Of a stretch of 52,197 nt of DNA, positions 41,188 to 50,121 are shown piece after piece. The stretch lies in the NCBI GenBank assembly GCA_030446555.1, contig JAUJNA010000002.1, forward strand, positions 18,140 through 70,336, given 5' to 3'. Source of the DNA: Chloroflexota bacterium. GTDB lineage: Bacteria; Chloroflexota; Limnocylindria; Limnocylindrales; CSP1-4. A program made the translations under genes and the position numbers. Below the pieces are notes generated by a model, which saw only the letters and a list, made by a program, of their open reading frames with translations, did no database searches and had not been told where the DNA came from. Numbering within the stretch: position 1 is the stretch's first letter; each line of letters starts with the position of its first letter.

Positions 41188-42603
41188 TCACGAGCCGCCC
41201 GTCCCATGGACCACCGCGGCGGCCGGCGCCCGCCGGGCCTGCCGAGCGGCAAGGGCGGCGCGCAGGGCCGGCGAGAAGGGCGCTGCGAGCACTCCCTCCT
41301 CGGTCACGATGACGGTCAGCCACTGCGCCTCCGCGATATCGGTGATTGGCGCCCGGATGTCCGAGGGGCCTGGCTGGCGCGGCGCGCCGCCCGCACCGTC
41401 GCGCTCGGGAGGCGGACGAAGCTCCTCCGGGAGCCCGGCTGCGTCAGCGGTGTCGGGGTCGAAGGTCGTGAGCGGCGCGCAGAGGAGCACCGGGACCGGT
41501 GGCTCGACCAGGGTGCTCGCGAGTGCCGCGATGCCGCCGCCGCCGGCGATGACCGCCGCGTCGCCGCTGGCCGTGAGCCACTCGGCGCCGAGCAGGACCG
41601 CGTCCGGGGCATGCCGCTGGAGCAGCCACGACACCGCCGTATCAGGCACGACGGTGTGGCCGATACCGGCTTGGCGCAGCTCCCACGCGGTGATGCGGGC
41701 ACCTTCCAGGTCGGGAGCGGTCTCGGTGACCCATACGTGCACCGGCCGATCCTGGGCGGCCAGCAGCTGGACGATGGCGAGCCCGGTGCCCACGAGACCG
41801 CCGCCCATGGCTCCCGTCTCGCCGTGGACCAGCAGCTCCAGCGGCCGGTCATCCGGCCGTGGCAGTGCCGCGGCGCCGTGCCGCGCGAGGGCCGCGTGGT
41901 CCATGGTCGCCTCGTCGGCCATCGCGTCGGCCTCCGCGCGGAGGGCATCGGACAGGACCTCCGGATCCACATCAGCTGCCAGCGTGGCCCGGCGGGCGAT
42001 CATCCGGTCCAGCGCATGGCGCACCGGGCGGGCCGTCGGCCGCGTCCGGCGCAGCTGCTCCTCGATCGAGCCGAGTTCCATCTCCAGCGCACCAGGATGC
42101 CGCTGTCGGTGCCGGCGCGCGGTCAGGGCGATCGCGTAGGCGGCGAGTTGTCCCAGGAGCGGCGCCCCGCGCGCCGCGCCGGAGGCCATCGCCCGCGCCA
42201 GGTCACGACCGTCCCGGCAGGTGAGCTCTACGATCGCCCCCGGCAGCTCGCGCTGATCGACGAGGATCAGGCCATCGTCCACGAGGCGGTACGGGCTTCG
42301 GTATACGGCCGACTCGCCGGGGATGCGGCTGGTGGCGCGCCACGGCCCCGACGACCCGCGTGAGCCTCCTCCGGACCGTCCCGATCCTCCCGGGCGCCCA
42401 TCGCCCTGGCTCTCCGCTCCGGGGTCGGGGTCGAGGAGGGAGCCGGCCGCGGTCGCGGTCCCCCGGCGCAGCACCTCGGCCGCTCCCACCACCTGCCCCG
42501 CGGCCTCGACCGCGCTCCTGCCGAACGTCCGGAAGAAGCGCCGGCGACCCAGGTCCACCTCGTCGGCCGGCGACCGCCCGGGGGGCGGACGCTCCCGACT
42601 CAT
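41188..42603 (-). CDS. eIF2B/MtnA-family protein lacking the isomerase active-site residues
   Basis: 471-aa relative of methylthioribose-1-phosphate isomerase (MtnA) and eIF2B subunits. The C-terminal two thirds align with MtnA: ELTCRDGRDLARAMASGAAR, GALEMELGSIEEQLRRTRPT, VWVTETAPDLEGARITAWEL, APDAVLLGAEWLTASGDAAV, PVPVLLCAPLTTFDPDT. But the catalytic cysteine of the THCNAGAL loop is Gly261 (VHGETGAM), and the catalytic Asp of GADRI is Glu341 (GAEWL), so isomerase chemistry is unlikely. The N-terminal 55 residues are Arg-rich (LGRRRFFRTFGRSAVEAAGQ, resembling a Tat-like RRxFxK patch but with a weak hydrophobic core) and a Gly/Ser/Pro linker follows. First gene upstream of GNAT and ahcY, downstream of apt. 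It could be a regulatory or sugar-phosphate-binding protein. Confidence 0.75.
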   Translation of the reverse strand: MSRERPPPGRSPADEVDLGRRRFFRTFGRSAVEAAGQVVGAAEVLRRGTATAAGSLLDPDPGAESQGDGRPGGSGRSGGGSRGSSGPWRATSRIPGESAVYRSPYRLVDDGLILVDQRELPGAIVELTCRDGRDLARAMASGAARGAPLLGQLAAYAIALTARRHRQRHPGALEMELGSIEEQLRRTRPTARPVRHALDRMIARRATLAADVDPEVLSDALRAEADAMADEATMDHAALARHGAAALPRPDDRPLELLVHGETGAMGGGLVGTGLAIVQLLAAQDRPVHVWVTETAPDLEGARITAWELRQAGIGHTVVPDTAVSWLLQRHAPDAVLLGAEWLTASGDAAVIAGGGGIAALASTLVEPPVPVLLCAPLTTFDPDTADAAGLPEELRPPPERDGAGGAPRQPGPSDIRAPITDIAEAQWLTVIVTEEGVLAAPFSPALRAALAARQARRAPAAAVVHGTGGS

Positions 42604-42624
42604 CCGGCCCTTCCGGGACGTGGC

Positions 42625-43200
42625 TCAGTACTGGATGACGCTGTGGATGTCGTGGTCACCGAGCCGATCGCGCCCCTTCAGGAAGAGCAGCTCCACCAGG
42701 AATGCGAGCCCCACCACCTCTGCCTTCAGCTGGGTGACCAGCTCGATCGTGCCGAGGACGGTGCCGCCGGTGGCGAGCAGGTCATCCACGATCAGTACCT
42801 TCTGGCCGGGTCGGAGGGCGTCCTTGTGCACCTCGAGGGTGTTGGTGCCGTACTCCAGGGCGTACTCCACGCTGACCGTCTCGGCCGGCAACTTGCCCAG
42901 CTTGCGGACCGGCACGAAGCCGGCGCCCAGCTGGTGCGCCATGGGCGCCGAGAAGATGAAGCCGCGTGACTCCATGCCCACGACCGCGTCGACCTTCTCG
43001 TCCTTGTATGGCTCGGTCAGTAGGTCGATGGACTCCCGGAACGCATCGGCATCCTTCAGCAGCGTCGTGATGTCGTAGAAGAGGATGCCCGGCTTGGGGA
43101 AGTCGGGGATCTCTCGGATCCGTTCGCGAAGGGTCTCTGCGGACACGTCGGCTTGGGCTCCCAGGAAGGTGTGGGTGGCTCGACTCGGTCGATCCCGCAT
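42625..43200 (-). CDS. apt: adenine phosphoribosyltransferase
   Basis: Salvages adenine to AMP with PRPP, cytoplasmic. The 191-aa protein has LRERIREIPDFPKPGILFYD, VDAVVGMESRGFIFSAPMAH, FVPVRKLGKLP and the PRPP loop VLIVDDLLATGGTVLGTIEL, all at the positions expected for Apt. A GCTAGACT octamer ends 20 nt before the ATG. It opens the run apt, MtnA-like, GNAT, ahcY on this strand, and the adenosine or adenine released by SAM turnover is the logical substrate. Confidence 0.93.
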   Translation of the reverse strand: MRDRPSRATHTFLGAQADVSAETLRERIREIPDFPKPGILFYDITTLLKDADAFRESIDLLTEPYKDEKVDAVVGMESRGFIFSAPMAHQLGAGFVPVRKLGKLPAETVSVEYALEYGTNTLEVHKDALRPGQKVLIVDDLLATGGTVLGTIELVTQLKAEVVGLAFLVELLFLKGRDRLGDHDIHSVIQY

Positions 43201-43220
43201 GCTCGATGCGGACGGCCGCC

Positions 43221-43226
43221 AGTCTA
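43221..43226 (-). promoter_or_regulatory. -10 box (TAGACT) of apt
   Basis: GCTAGACT on the minus strand, with 20 nt to the apt ATG. It lies at the edge of the XdhC-family gene's end. Confidence 0.45.
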
Positions 43227-44249
43227 GCGCACGCTCCCGGCCGCCCCGACCACCCCGCGGTCACGCATCGGCCGGCCGGAAGCACCATGTCGCATGGCCA
43301 CCATCTCGGCCAGGATCGCCAGCGCCGTCTCCGCCGGCTCGCGGCCGCCCAGATCCAGACCGATCGGCCCGCGCAGCCGCTGCAGCTCTGCCTCAGGTAC
43401 GCCGGCCGCGAGGAGCCGCTCGCGGCGACCGGCCTGCGCACGGGCGCTCCCGATGGCTCCCACGTACCGGCACCCTCGCGCGAGGGCGACGGTGATGGCC
43501 GGCTCGTCGAACTTGGGATCGTGCGTCAGGACCGCCACTGCATCGGCGGGGCCCAAACCCATCATCTCCGCCGCCTCGTCGGGCCAGCCGAGGATGATCC
43601 GGTCCGCATCGGGGAACCGCTCGCGCGTGGCGAAGCGTGCCCGCCCGTCCGCCACGATCGTCTCGTAGCCCACGGCCCGCGCCATGCTGACGAGCGGCCG
43701 CGCCACCTCTACGCCGCCGATGATCAGCAGGCGTGACCGCCGCGGGAAGACCTCGATGAAGAACGCCCGGCCCTCGACCTCCACGGTCCGCGACCGTCCG
43801 GTGGCCATCACAGCCGCCACGACCTCACTGGGGGGGCCGCCTGGCGTCGTCTCATCCGCCCCGGCGCCGGAGGCATCCGCCGGCAGCGGCGTCACGACGA
43901 CGCGTCCGCGCTCCTGTGCGGCCTGGACGATCTCCGCGCGGACGGCCGGCTCGACCAGGACGTCGATCGTTCCACCGCAGGCCAGTCCCACGTCCCAGGC
44001 CCGCTCGTCGCTGATGCCGTAGCGCATCACGCAGGAGCGGCCAGAGCGCCGTGCGCGGCCGACCTCCTCCACGACTGCGCCTTCCACGCACCCAGCGCTG
44101 ACCGAGCCCGCGATGCGCCCATCCGACGCCGCCAGGAGTACGGCCCCCTCGGGTCGTGGCGCCGAGCCGATCGTGCGCACCACGACCGCTCGCCCGGCAT
44201 CGACGCCCTCCGCCCGCCACCGCTCCAGGTCCGGCAGCAGCTCGATCAC
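43224..44249 (-). CDS. XdhC/CoxI-family protein
   Basis: 341-aa member of the XdhC/CoxI/CoxF family, which inserts the sulfurated molybdenum cofactor into xanthine or CO dehydrogenase-type enzymes. The GTG start overlaps the mfd stop by GTGA. N-terminal XdhC_CoxI part: VVVRTIGSAPRPEGAVLLAA, IAGSVSAGCVEGAVVEEV, SDERAWDVGLACGGTIDVLV. C-terminal Rossmann part: RLLIIGGVEVARPLVSMARA, DAVAVLTHDPKFDEPAITVA and CRYVGAIGSARAQAGRRERL, with GPIGLDLGGREPAETALAIL at the end. No molybdenum hydroxylase gene lies in the window. A link to purine breakdown alongside apt is possible. Confidence 0.88.
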   Translation of the reverse strand: MIELLPDLERWRAEGVDAGRAVVVRTIGSAPRPEGAVLLAASDGRIAGSVSAGCVEGAVVEEVGRARRSGRSCVMRYGISDERAWDVGLACGGTIDVLVEPAVRAEIVQAAQERGRVVVTPLPADASGAGADETTPGGPPSEVVAAVMATGRSRTVEVEGRAFFIEVFPRRSRLLIIGGVEVARPLVSMARAVGYETIVADGRARFATRERFPDADRIILGWPDEAAEMMGLGPADAVAVLTHDPKFDEPAITVALARGCRYVGAIGSARAQAGRRERLLAAGVPEAELQRLRGPIGLDLGGREPAETALAILAEMVAMRHGASGRPMRDRGVVGAAGSVR

Positions 44250-47200
44250 GGGCGTGAGCGGGTCATCGCGGAGGTCCCCCTCGCCAGCCGCTCCACCACG
44301 GCTCGCGTCGTGACCCACTCCGCGGCGGGGTCACGAGGCAACCGGACGCGGATCTGGTTCGAGGCGAAGGTCACGCCGCCGGCCGGCACGCCCGGGAGCG
44401 CGCCCGCTGGACCAGCGGGCGCCAGCGCACGCATCGTCTCCGCGCGTGACCAGTCGGCCGGGAACCGCAGCACCAACTGGCCGTCCTCGCGGGAGACCGA
44501 CGCGATGCCGGCCGCCTCTGCCGCCGATCGCAGTCGCGCGACGTCGAGCAGCCGCTCCACGGGCGGCGGCACGGGACCGCCGTAGCGGTCCAGGAGCTCC
44601 GCGCGCACGGCTTCCAGCTCGGACTCGGTGGCCACACGGCCGAGGCGTCGGTACAGCTCCAGCTTCTGCGGCTCCTCGGGGACATAGTCGTCCGGCAGGT
44701 AGGCGTCGACCGGAAGGTCGATGATCGTGGACGTCCGTGTCGTCCGGGTGGGGCGCTCCTCGAGCTCCGCCTTCTCCTCCTCCACGGCCTCGGCGAGCAT
44801 CCGGGTGTAGAGGTCGAATCCCACGGCCGACATGTACCCGTGCTGCTCCGCGCCCAGGATGTTGCCGGCACCGCGGATCTCCAGGTCCGACAGCGCGATC
44901 TGGAACCCGGCCCCCAGCTCCGAGGCGTTGAAGATCGCCTGGAGCCGCTTCCGCGCCACGTCGGAGAGGCGCTCCCGGCGTCGATAGAGCAGGTAGGCGT
45001 ACGCCCGGCGGCTGGACCGCCCGACGCGCCCGCGCAGCTGGTAGAGCTGGGCGAGGCCGAGGGCGTCGGCCCGATCGATGATGATGGTGTTGGCATTCGG
45101 GATGTCCAGCCCCGACTCGATGATGGTGGTGCATACCAGGACGTCGTGCTCACCCCTGGCGAAGGCCATCATCACGGTCTCCAGCCCGCCCTCGGCCATC
45201 TGCCCGTGCGCCACCGCGATGCGGGCCCTGGGCAGCAGCCGCCGCAACTGCTCGGCCTGCGCCTCGATGGTTTCCACGCGGTTGTGGACGTAGAAGACCT
45301 GGCCGCCGCGGTCGAGTTCCCGGTCGATCGCGTCGCGCACCAGCCCGGCGCTCGCTTCCGCCACCCGCGTCTGGATGGGCAGGCGGTCCTCCGGCGGCGT
45401 CTCGATGACGCTCATGTCACGGACGCCCACCAGCGCCAGGTTGAGCGTGCGCGGGATGGGCGTGGCCGACAGGGTCAGGACGTGGACCTCGGTCTTCAGG
45501 CGCTTCAGGCGCTCCTTGTGGGCGACGCCGAAGCGCTGCTCCTCGTCGACGATGACGAGCCCCAGGTCGCGGAACGCGATGTCCCTGCTCAGCAGCCGGT
45601 GCGTGCCGATGACGAGATCCACCGAGCCGGCCGCGAGGCCGGCGATGGTCTCCCGCTGCTCGGCGAGGGGCACGAACCGGCTGAGCATCCGGACGCTGAT
45701 GGGGTAGGCCGCGAACCGCTGTCCGAAGGTGGCCAGGTGCTGGGCTGCCAGGACCGTCGTCGGCACGAGGACCGCCACCTGCGTCCCCTCCTGGATGGCC
45801 TTGAAGCAGGCGCGGATGGCGACCTCGGTCTTGCCGTAGCCCACGTCCCCCACGACCAGCCGGTCCATGGGTCGTTCATGCTCCAGGTCCGCCTTGACCT
45901 CGGTGGCGGCTCGCAGCTGGTCGGGCGTCTCCTCGTAGGGGAACGCCGCCTCCATCTCCGCCTGCCACGGCGTGTCCGCCCCGAGCGCCTTGGCGCGGAC
46001 GCGCGCGCGAGCGGAGTACAGCTCCAAGAGCTCCTTGGCGAGATCACCGACCGCTCGACGCACACGGGTCTTGGCACGCTGCCACTCGCCACCGCCCAGC
46101 TTGGAGAGCTGCGGGTGCTCGCCACCGGCATAGCGCGTGACGCGGTCGATCTGCTCGACCGGCACCCAGATCCTGTCAGCGCCGGCGAACTGCAGCGACA
46201 GGAAGTCGCGCTCCTCCCCGCCGTCGCCACTCCCCCTGCGAACGAGACCGGCGTACCTGGCCACGCCGTGGTCGATGTGGACCACGATGTCACCCGGCTC
46301 GAGCCGCTCGAGAAGGTCGCGCGGAACGACGCGCCGAAGAGCACGCGGTCGACGCACGCGGACGGTCCCGAACAGCTCCCGATCCGTGACCAGGACGAGG
46401 CCCTCGGGGCCGCCGGCGAAGCCGGCGTTGAGGCTGCGCTCCACGAGCGCGAGGCCTCCCATAGGTGGCGCCTCCTGGAGGCGCATCACCGGAGCGGCGA
46501 CGATATCGGCGTCGGCGAGGAGCTCGGACAATCGCGCCGACTGGTCGGAGGTGAGGACCACGCGGGCACCCTCGTCGCGCCAACGTCGCACGGTGCGGCC
46601 GACGTCGACGACGGCGGCCGGCGGCAGGACCGGCTCGTGCCAGCCGAAGGGATTGCCACCCGGTGGTGCGCCGGTGGCCTCGCTCTGCCAGGTGAGCTCG
46701 AGCGTGAGCGCCTCGAGCCGGCGGCGCTTCCAGTCGCGCGGCGTTGGATACGCGTCGGGCCAGCCGCGGGACAGCTCGCCGGCTCGCTCCAGCTCGGCCC
46801 GTCGCTCATCGGCCTGGGCCCACAGCGAGTCGGCGACGTCGTCCACGTCGCCCGGCTCATCGACCAGCCAGATCGCGTCGCCCAGATGGTCGAGTGCCGT
46901 CGCGGGCGCCAGCAGCCCGCCCCAGATCTCGGCCGCGTCGGCCAGCTGCCCGTTCTCCAGGTGTGCCAGGTCCGATCGCAGCTGCTCGGTGAGCCTGCCC
47001 GCCAGGCGTCCGAGTCGACCGTGGAGGTCTCCCGAGACCGTTCCGGGATCACCCGATAGCAGGAACTCGCTCGCGGGCAGCAGCGCCGTGGAGTCGACCG
47101 GACCTGTGCCACGCTGGTCGGCCGGGTCGAAGGCGCGCAGCGAGTCGATCTCGTCACCGAACCACTCGATGCGGACCGGGAGCGGCTGCCCGGCCGGGAA

Positions 47201-47914
47201 GCAATCGATGATGCCGCCGCGCCGAGCGAACTCGCCGCGACCACCGACCTCGCCGACCGCTCCGTAGCCCAGGTCGACGAGCGCGCGGAGCACACGGTCC
47301 TGCGCGATGCGAGTGCCGCGCCGCAGGACCAGCGGAGCGGCAGGAAGCGCGCTGGGGGTCAGGGTGCGCTGGAAGAGCGCCTGCACGCTGGTGACCAGGA
47401 TCCGCGGACCACGCGGTCCCTCGCCCGCGGACCGCCACGCCGCCAGCGCCGCCACGCGCGCCGCGCTCTCATCGCGCACCAGCTCCGAGCGCTCGAAGGC
47501 GAGTGCCGTGCGCGGCTCCAGCGTCACGACCGCCGACGGATCCCCGAACCAGGCCCCCAGCTCCTCCGCGACCCGGTCGGCGATCTCGGCGTCTCGCGCG
47601 ATCCACACGAGCCGCTCACCGGAGGCACGGGCCACGGCGGCGGCGAGGAACGTCTTTGCGCCGTGGGGCACGGCGGCATAGGTCACGTGGCGCAGCGCCG
47701 TCGCCCGACCGTCGCGCGCCTTGATGAACCGGGCACGGAGCGCCTGCACCTCGCCGGAGCGAGCCAGTAGCTCGGGCAGGGCGGAGAGGTCGGGAAGGCG
47801 CGGTCGAGCGGCGGTGACCCCCGGACCGGCGGTCGGGGCACGCGTGGCCGACCGTTCCGCGATGTGGCGATCGCGGCCCCGGCGGCCGCGGAGCCTCTCG
47901 GCGGTGTGGGTCAT
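44246..47914 (-). CDS. mfd: transcription-repair coupling factor
   Basis: Removes stalled RNA polymerase and recruits UvrA to lesions; ATP-driven translocase. The ATG overlaps the pth stop (ATGA). The 1222-aa protein is complete: UvrB-homologous N-terminal domains (GEFARRGGIIDCFPAGQPLP), the RNA polymerase interaction domain LEPGDIVVHIDHGVARYAGL, then the helicase core with Walker A VVGDVGYGKTEVAIRA about residue 688, DEEQ box IVDEEQRFGVAHKERL about 788, LTLSATPIPRTLNLAL, TIIESGLDIPNANTIIIDRA and QLYQLRGRVGRSSRRAYAYL, and the C-terminal TRCF domain (EEPQKLELYRRLGRV). No disruption in contrast to the frameshifts at the left end of the window. Confidence 0.95.
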   Translation of the reverse strand: MTHTAERLRGRRGRDRHIAERSATRAPTAGPGVTAARPRLPDLSALPELLARSGEVQALRARFIKARDGRATALRHVTYAAVPHGAKTFLAAAVARASGERLVWIARDAEIADRVAEELGAWFGDPSAVVTLEPRTALAFERSELVRDESAARVAALAAWRSAGEGPRGPRILVTSVQALFQRTLTPSALPAAPLVLRRGTRIAQDRVLRALVDLGYGAVGEVGGRGEFARRGGIIDCFPAGQPLPVRIEWFGDEIDSLRAFDPADQRGTGPVDSTALLPASEFLLSGDPGTVSGDLHGRLGRLAGRLTEQLRSDLAHLENGQLADAAEIWGGLLAPATALDHLGDAIWLVDEPGDVDDVADSLWAQADERRAELERAGELSRGWPDAYPTPRDWKRRRLEALTLELTWQSEATGAPPGGNPFGWHEPVLPPAAVVDVGRTVRRWRDEGARVVLTSDQSARLSELLADADIVAAPVMRLQEAPPMGGLALVERSLNAGFAGGPEGLVLVTDRELFGTVRVRRPRALRRVVPRDLLERLEPGDIVVHIDHGVARYAGLVRRGSGDGGEERDFLSLQFAGADRIWVPVEQIDRVTRYAGGEHPQLSKLGGGEWQRAKTRVRRAVGDLAKELLELYSARARVRAKALGADTPWQAEMEAAFPYEETPDQLRAATEVKADLEHERPMDRLVVGDVGYGKTEVAIRACFKAIQEGTQVAVLVPTTVLAAQHLATFGQRFAAYPISVRMLSRFVPLAEQRETIAGLAAGSVDLVIGTHRLLSRDIAFRDLGLVIVDEEQRFGVAHKERLKRLKTEVHVLTLSATPIPRTLNLALVGVRDMSVIETPPEDRLPIQTRVAEASAGLVRDAIDRELDRGGQVFYVHNRVETIEAQAEQLRRLLPRARIAVAHGQMAEGGLETVMMAFARGEHDVLVCTTIIESGLDIPNANTIIIDRADALGLAQLYQLRGRVGRSSRRAYAYLLYRRRERLSDVARKRLQAIFNASELGAGFQIALSDLEIRGAGNILGAEQHGYMSAVGFDLYTRMLAEAVEEEKAELEERPTRTTRTSTIIDLPVDAYLPDDYVPEEPQKLELYRRLGRVATESELEAVRAELLDRYGGPVPPPVERLLDVARLRSAAEAAGIASVSREDGQLVLRFPADWSRAETMRALAPAGPAGALPGVPAGGVTFASNQIRVRLPRDPAAEWVTTRAVVERLARGTSAMTRSRP

Positions 47915-48642
47915 CGTGGCGCGCCTCCACTCCGCGGCAGCAGCTTGCGCCAGCCGGTCCGCGTCCGGACGATGCCCTCCGAGTCGGGCTGTGCAGCGGG
48001 TCGATCGATCGTCTCGCCGACGGACGGTCCGTCGTTTGCCAGCAGCCTTTCGCCATCGTCCGGCGGGACCCACGCGTTCCACCGATTCGCGGCCCGCGCA
48101 GCACCCTCACGCGCCCAGTCCTCGACCGCATCGGCCGCCGCGTGCAGGACCACGGCCAGGCGCGCTCCCTCGTCCGGCGTGAACCGGCTGAGCACATGGT
48201 CGACCGCCTGCCGCGATGGCTCACCGATGCCCACGCGCAACCGTGCGAACCTCTGGGTGCCCATCTCGCCGATGATCGAGCGCAGGCCGTTGTGGCCGCC
48301 GGCGCTGCCTTCCTCGCGGAGCCGCAACCGTCCCAGCGGCAGGGCGAAGTCGTCGACCACCACGAGCAGGTCCTCGAGCGGCGCGCGCTCCCGTGCGAGG
48401 ATCTTCCGGACGGCCAGGCCGGACAGGTTCATGTAGGTCGTGGGCTTGACGAGGACCAGGTCCAGGTCACCGTGCCGGCCCCGGACGACCGCGGCCGCGT
48501 CGCGCGCCTTCGCGCGGCCACTCCAACCTGCCCGATCCGCGATCCGATCGAGCACCATCCAGCCCACGTTGTGGCGCGTCTCTTCGTACTGCCGACCGGG
48601 GTTGCCGAGTCCCACGATGATCTTCACGAGCGCTCCGGGCAT
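47911..48642 (-). CDS. pth: peptidyl-tRNA hydrolase, with C-terminal extension
   Basis: Frees tRNA from prematurely released peptidyl-tRNA, cytoplasmic. VKIIVGLGNPGRQYEETRHN with the catalytic His of ETRHNVGW about residue 24, KPTTYMNLSGLAVRKIL (Asn in the active site), VVVDDFALPLGRLRLREEGS and GGHNGLRSIIGEMGTQRFAR are diagnostic. At 243 aa it is about 50 residues longer than usual; the tail (NRWNAWVPPDDGERLLANDG and on) is polar and probably disordered, ending at the mfd ATG. A GTG five codons in is an alternative start. A TACCAT hexamer about 50 nt upstream may be the promoter of pth-mfd-xdhC. Confidence 0.93.
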   Translation of the reverse strand: MPGALVKIIVGLGNPGRQYEETRHNVGWMVLDRIADRAGWSGRAKARDAAAVVRGRHGDLDLVLVKPTTYMNLSGLAVRKILARERAPLEDLLVVVDDFALPLGRLRLREEGSAGGHNGLRSIIGEMGTQRFARLRVGIGEPSRQAVDHVLSRFTPDEGARLAVVLHAAADAVEDWAREGAARAANRWNAWVPPDDGERLLANDGPSVGETIDRPAAQPDSEGIVRTRTGWRKLLPRSGGAPR

Positions 48643-48930
48643 GCCGACGGGGCCGCGGCCTCATGACGTGAGGCGCGGCCCGTGCGGGACGATGGTAACG
48701 GCCGTCAGCGACCCCTGCGCCGCTCGCCCTGGCGGCCCGCTCCGCTGACAGGGCTGACGAGTGGGAGCCGGCGATCTATCTCGAAAGGGGCCTCGAGCCG
48801 AGGTCAGAGGCCCGCGTCGAGCGCGTCCAGCGCGATGGGACGCAGCACCTCGAGCTTCTCTTCGTCAGTCATCTCCCCGCCAAAGAGGACGAGCTGGACG
48901 GCAGCCTGCCCGGCCGCGGCCGGTGGGCGG
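48643..48930. other. intergenic region, no gene supported
   Basis: 288 nt between pth and the small membrane protein gene. One 22-codon frame (minus strand, 48872 to 48804) is the only open one with an acceptable start; I did not accept it. Confidence 0.5.
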
Positions 48931-49350
48931 TCAGGCGGCGACGCCAGCTCCTGCCCGGGACCGTGCGACGATCCCACCGACGAGCCCAGCCAGCGGCTGG
49001 AGTCCGAACCCGGTCGCGACCAGCCAGAACCACCAGGCGTTCGTGATGTGGATCTCGTCGGCCAGCACCGGCCCGACCATGGTGAAGACGAGTCCCTCGC
49101 CCAGCCAGGAGGCCGTCACCACGATCGCTAGTCCGGCGGTGGAGGCGGGAAGCCACCCACGGCGCACCGCAAGAGCCCCCACGGTCGCCGCAGCGAGCGC
49201 GCTGAGGGTGTACTGCAGAGCGGCGTGACCCGCTGTGATCCTGGGGACGCCGCTCTGGACGTCGTCGACCGCCCCAGCGCCGAACCACGCGAGCGCCACG
49301 GTGGCCCCGAAGAGCAACGTCAGCAGGACCACCGCCCGGAGAAAGCTCAT
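48931..49350 (-). CDS. small integral membrane protein
   Basis: 139 aa with four predicted transmembrane helices: AVVLLTLLFGATVALAWFGA, ALQYTLSALAAATVGALAV, STAGLAIVVTASWLGEGLVF and WWFWLVATGFGLQPLAGLVG. Short loops, no enzymatic motif. Not recognised. The ATG overlaps the stop of a possible 40-aa ORF that follows ybeY, so it belongs to the ybeY transcript. Confidence 0.7.
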   Translation of the reverse strand: MSFLRAVVLLTLLFGATVALAWFGAGAVDDVQSGVPRITAGHAALQYTLSALAAATVGALAVRRGWLPASTAGLAIVVTASWLGEGLVFTMVGPVLADEIHITNAWWFWLVATGFGLQPLAGLVGGIVARSRAGAGVAA

Positions 49351-49469
49351 GAACGACCGACGACTCGCGCGGACCTCATGTGACGCGCCGCGTGATGGAC
49401 CCGCTGCTTGAGGGCGGCTGCTGGTCGCTCATCGCGGGCCGCCCGTCCCGCGACCGGGCCCTTATCCAC
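49347..49469 (-). CDS. possible 40-aa basic small ORF between ybeY and the membrane protein
   Basis: GTG start inside the end of ybeY (GTGGATAA) and TGA overlapping the ATG of the membrane protein gene. Translation is VDKGPVAGRAARDERPAAAL then KQRVHHAARHMRSARVVGRS. The overlaps at both ends fit translational coupling in this compact genome, but the length and composition give no other support. Confidence 0.3.
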   Translation of the reverse strand: MDKGPVAGRAARDERPAAALKQRVHHAARHMRSARVVGRS

Positions 49470-50028
49470 CAGAGAGGATCTCCCGCTCCAGCGCCCGCAT
49501 CGCCGCCTCTTCCTCCGAATCTGCGTGATCCCAGCCGCACAGGTGCAGGGTACCGTGGGTCGCGAGCAGCAGCAGCTCATCCGCCGGCGACCAGCGCAGA
49601 TCGCCGGTCTGACCCCCGCGTCCTTCGGTCGCCTGGGTGATGGCACGCTCCACCGAGATGACGATCTCGCCGAGGTGGAGGCGCTGCCCGGGGGGCCGAG
49701 CGAAGTCGTGGGGGTGGGCCTCGCGGACCGCCGGTGCCTGTCCCGGATGCGGCGGGAACGCCCCGGGGTGTAGCAGCGGGAAGGCCAGCACATCGGTCGG
49801 CCCGGTCGCGCCCATGGCCCCCCGGTTCAACTCCGCCAGCTCGCGGTCGTCGGAGAGGATCACACCCATCGCTGCCGGGGCAGGCGCACCCGCGGCCGAC
49901 AGCGTCCGAGCCACGGTCCGCGCGAGACGCCGCCTCGGGACGATCTCGTGCACAGCCGCTCGTTCGCCGACCTCCACGCGCCACGGCGGGAGGTAGTGGC
50001 GATGCGCTGAGAGGCTTCTCAGGCCCAT
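49462..50028 (-). CDS. ybeY: endoribonuclease YbeY
   Basis: rRNA maturation endonuclease, cytoplasmic, metal-dependent. GPTDVLAFPLLHPG and LHLGEIVISVERAITQAT precede the zinc motif HGTLHLCGWDHADSEEEAAM (HxxxHxxxxxH) near the C-terminus, and RALEREIL ends it; the family pattern is complete. The ATG chosen gives 188 aa; an upstream ATG at 50103 would give 213. In other bacteria it lies next to the 7TM-HD phosphohydrolase gene; here a small secreted-protein gene on the other strand separates them. Confidence 0.92.
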   Translation of the reverse strand: MGLRSLSAHRHYLPPWRVEVGERAAVHEIVPRRRLARTVARTLSAAGAPAPAAMGVILSDDRELAELNRGAMGATGPTDVLAFPLLHPGAFPPHPGQAPAVREAHPHDFARPPGQRLHLGEIVISVERAITQATEGRGGQTGDLRWSPADELLLLATHGTLHLCGWDHADSEEEAAMRALEREILSGG

Positions 50029-50121
50029 CTCAGCGGGATCCCAGTCGGCATTCGCACCGTATGGCTCGGCCAAGCGGGCGGGCCCTCCGTCCGCAGAGAC
50101 CATGGGAGAGGTGCAGGATCG

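Noticed and set aside
41188-42603. Tat export of the MtnA-like protein through its RRRFFRTF patch
   Set aside because: The segment after the arginines is only weakly hydrophobic and has no cleavage site; the rest is a cytoplasmic fold.
44840-47059. 739-codon plus-strand open frame opposite mfd
   Set aside because: Shadow of the intact mfd gene: strongly biased composition and no family features, whereas the other strand encodes all Mfd motifs.
48804-48872. 22-codon minus-strand frame (MTDEEKLEVLRPIALDALD...) after GGCGGGGAG
   Set aside because: Codon look is good but the ribosome site is too close to the ATG and the length gives no test.
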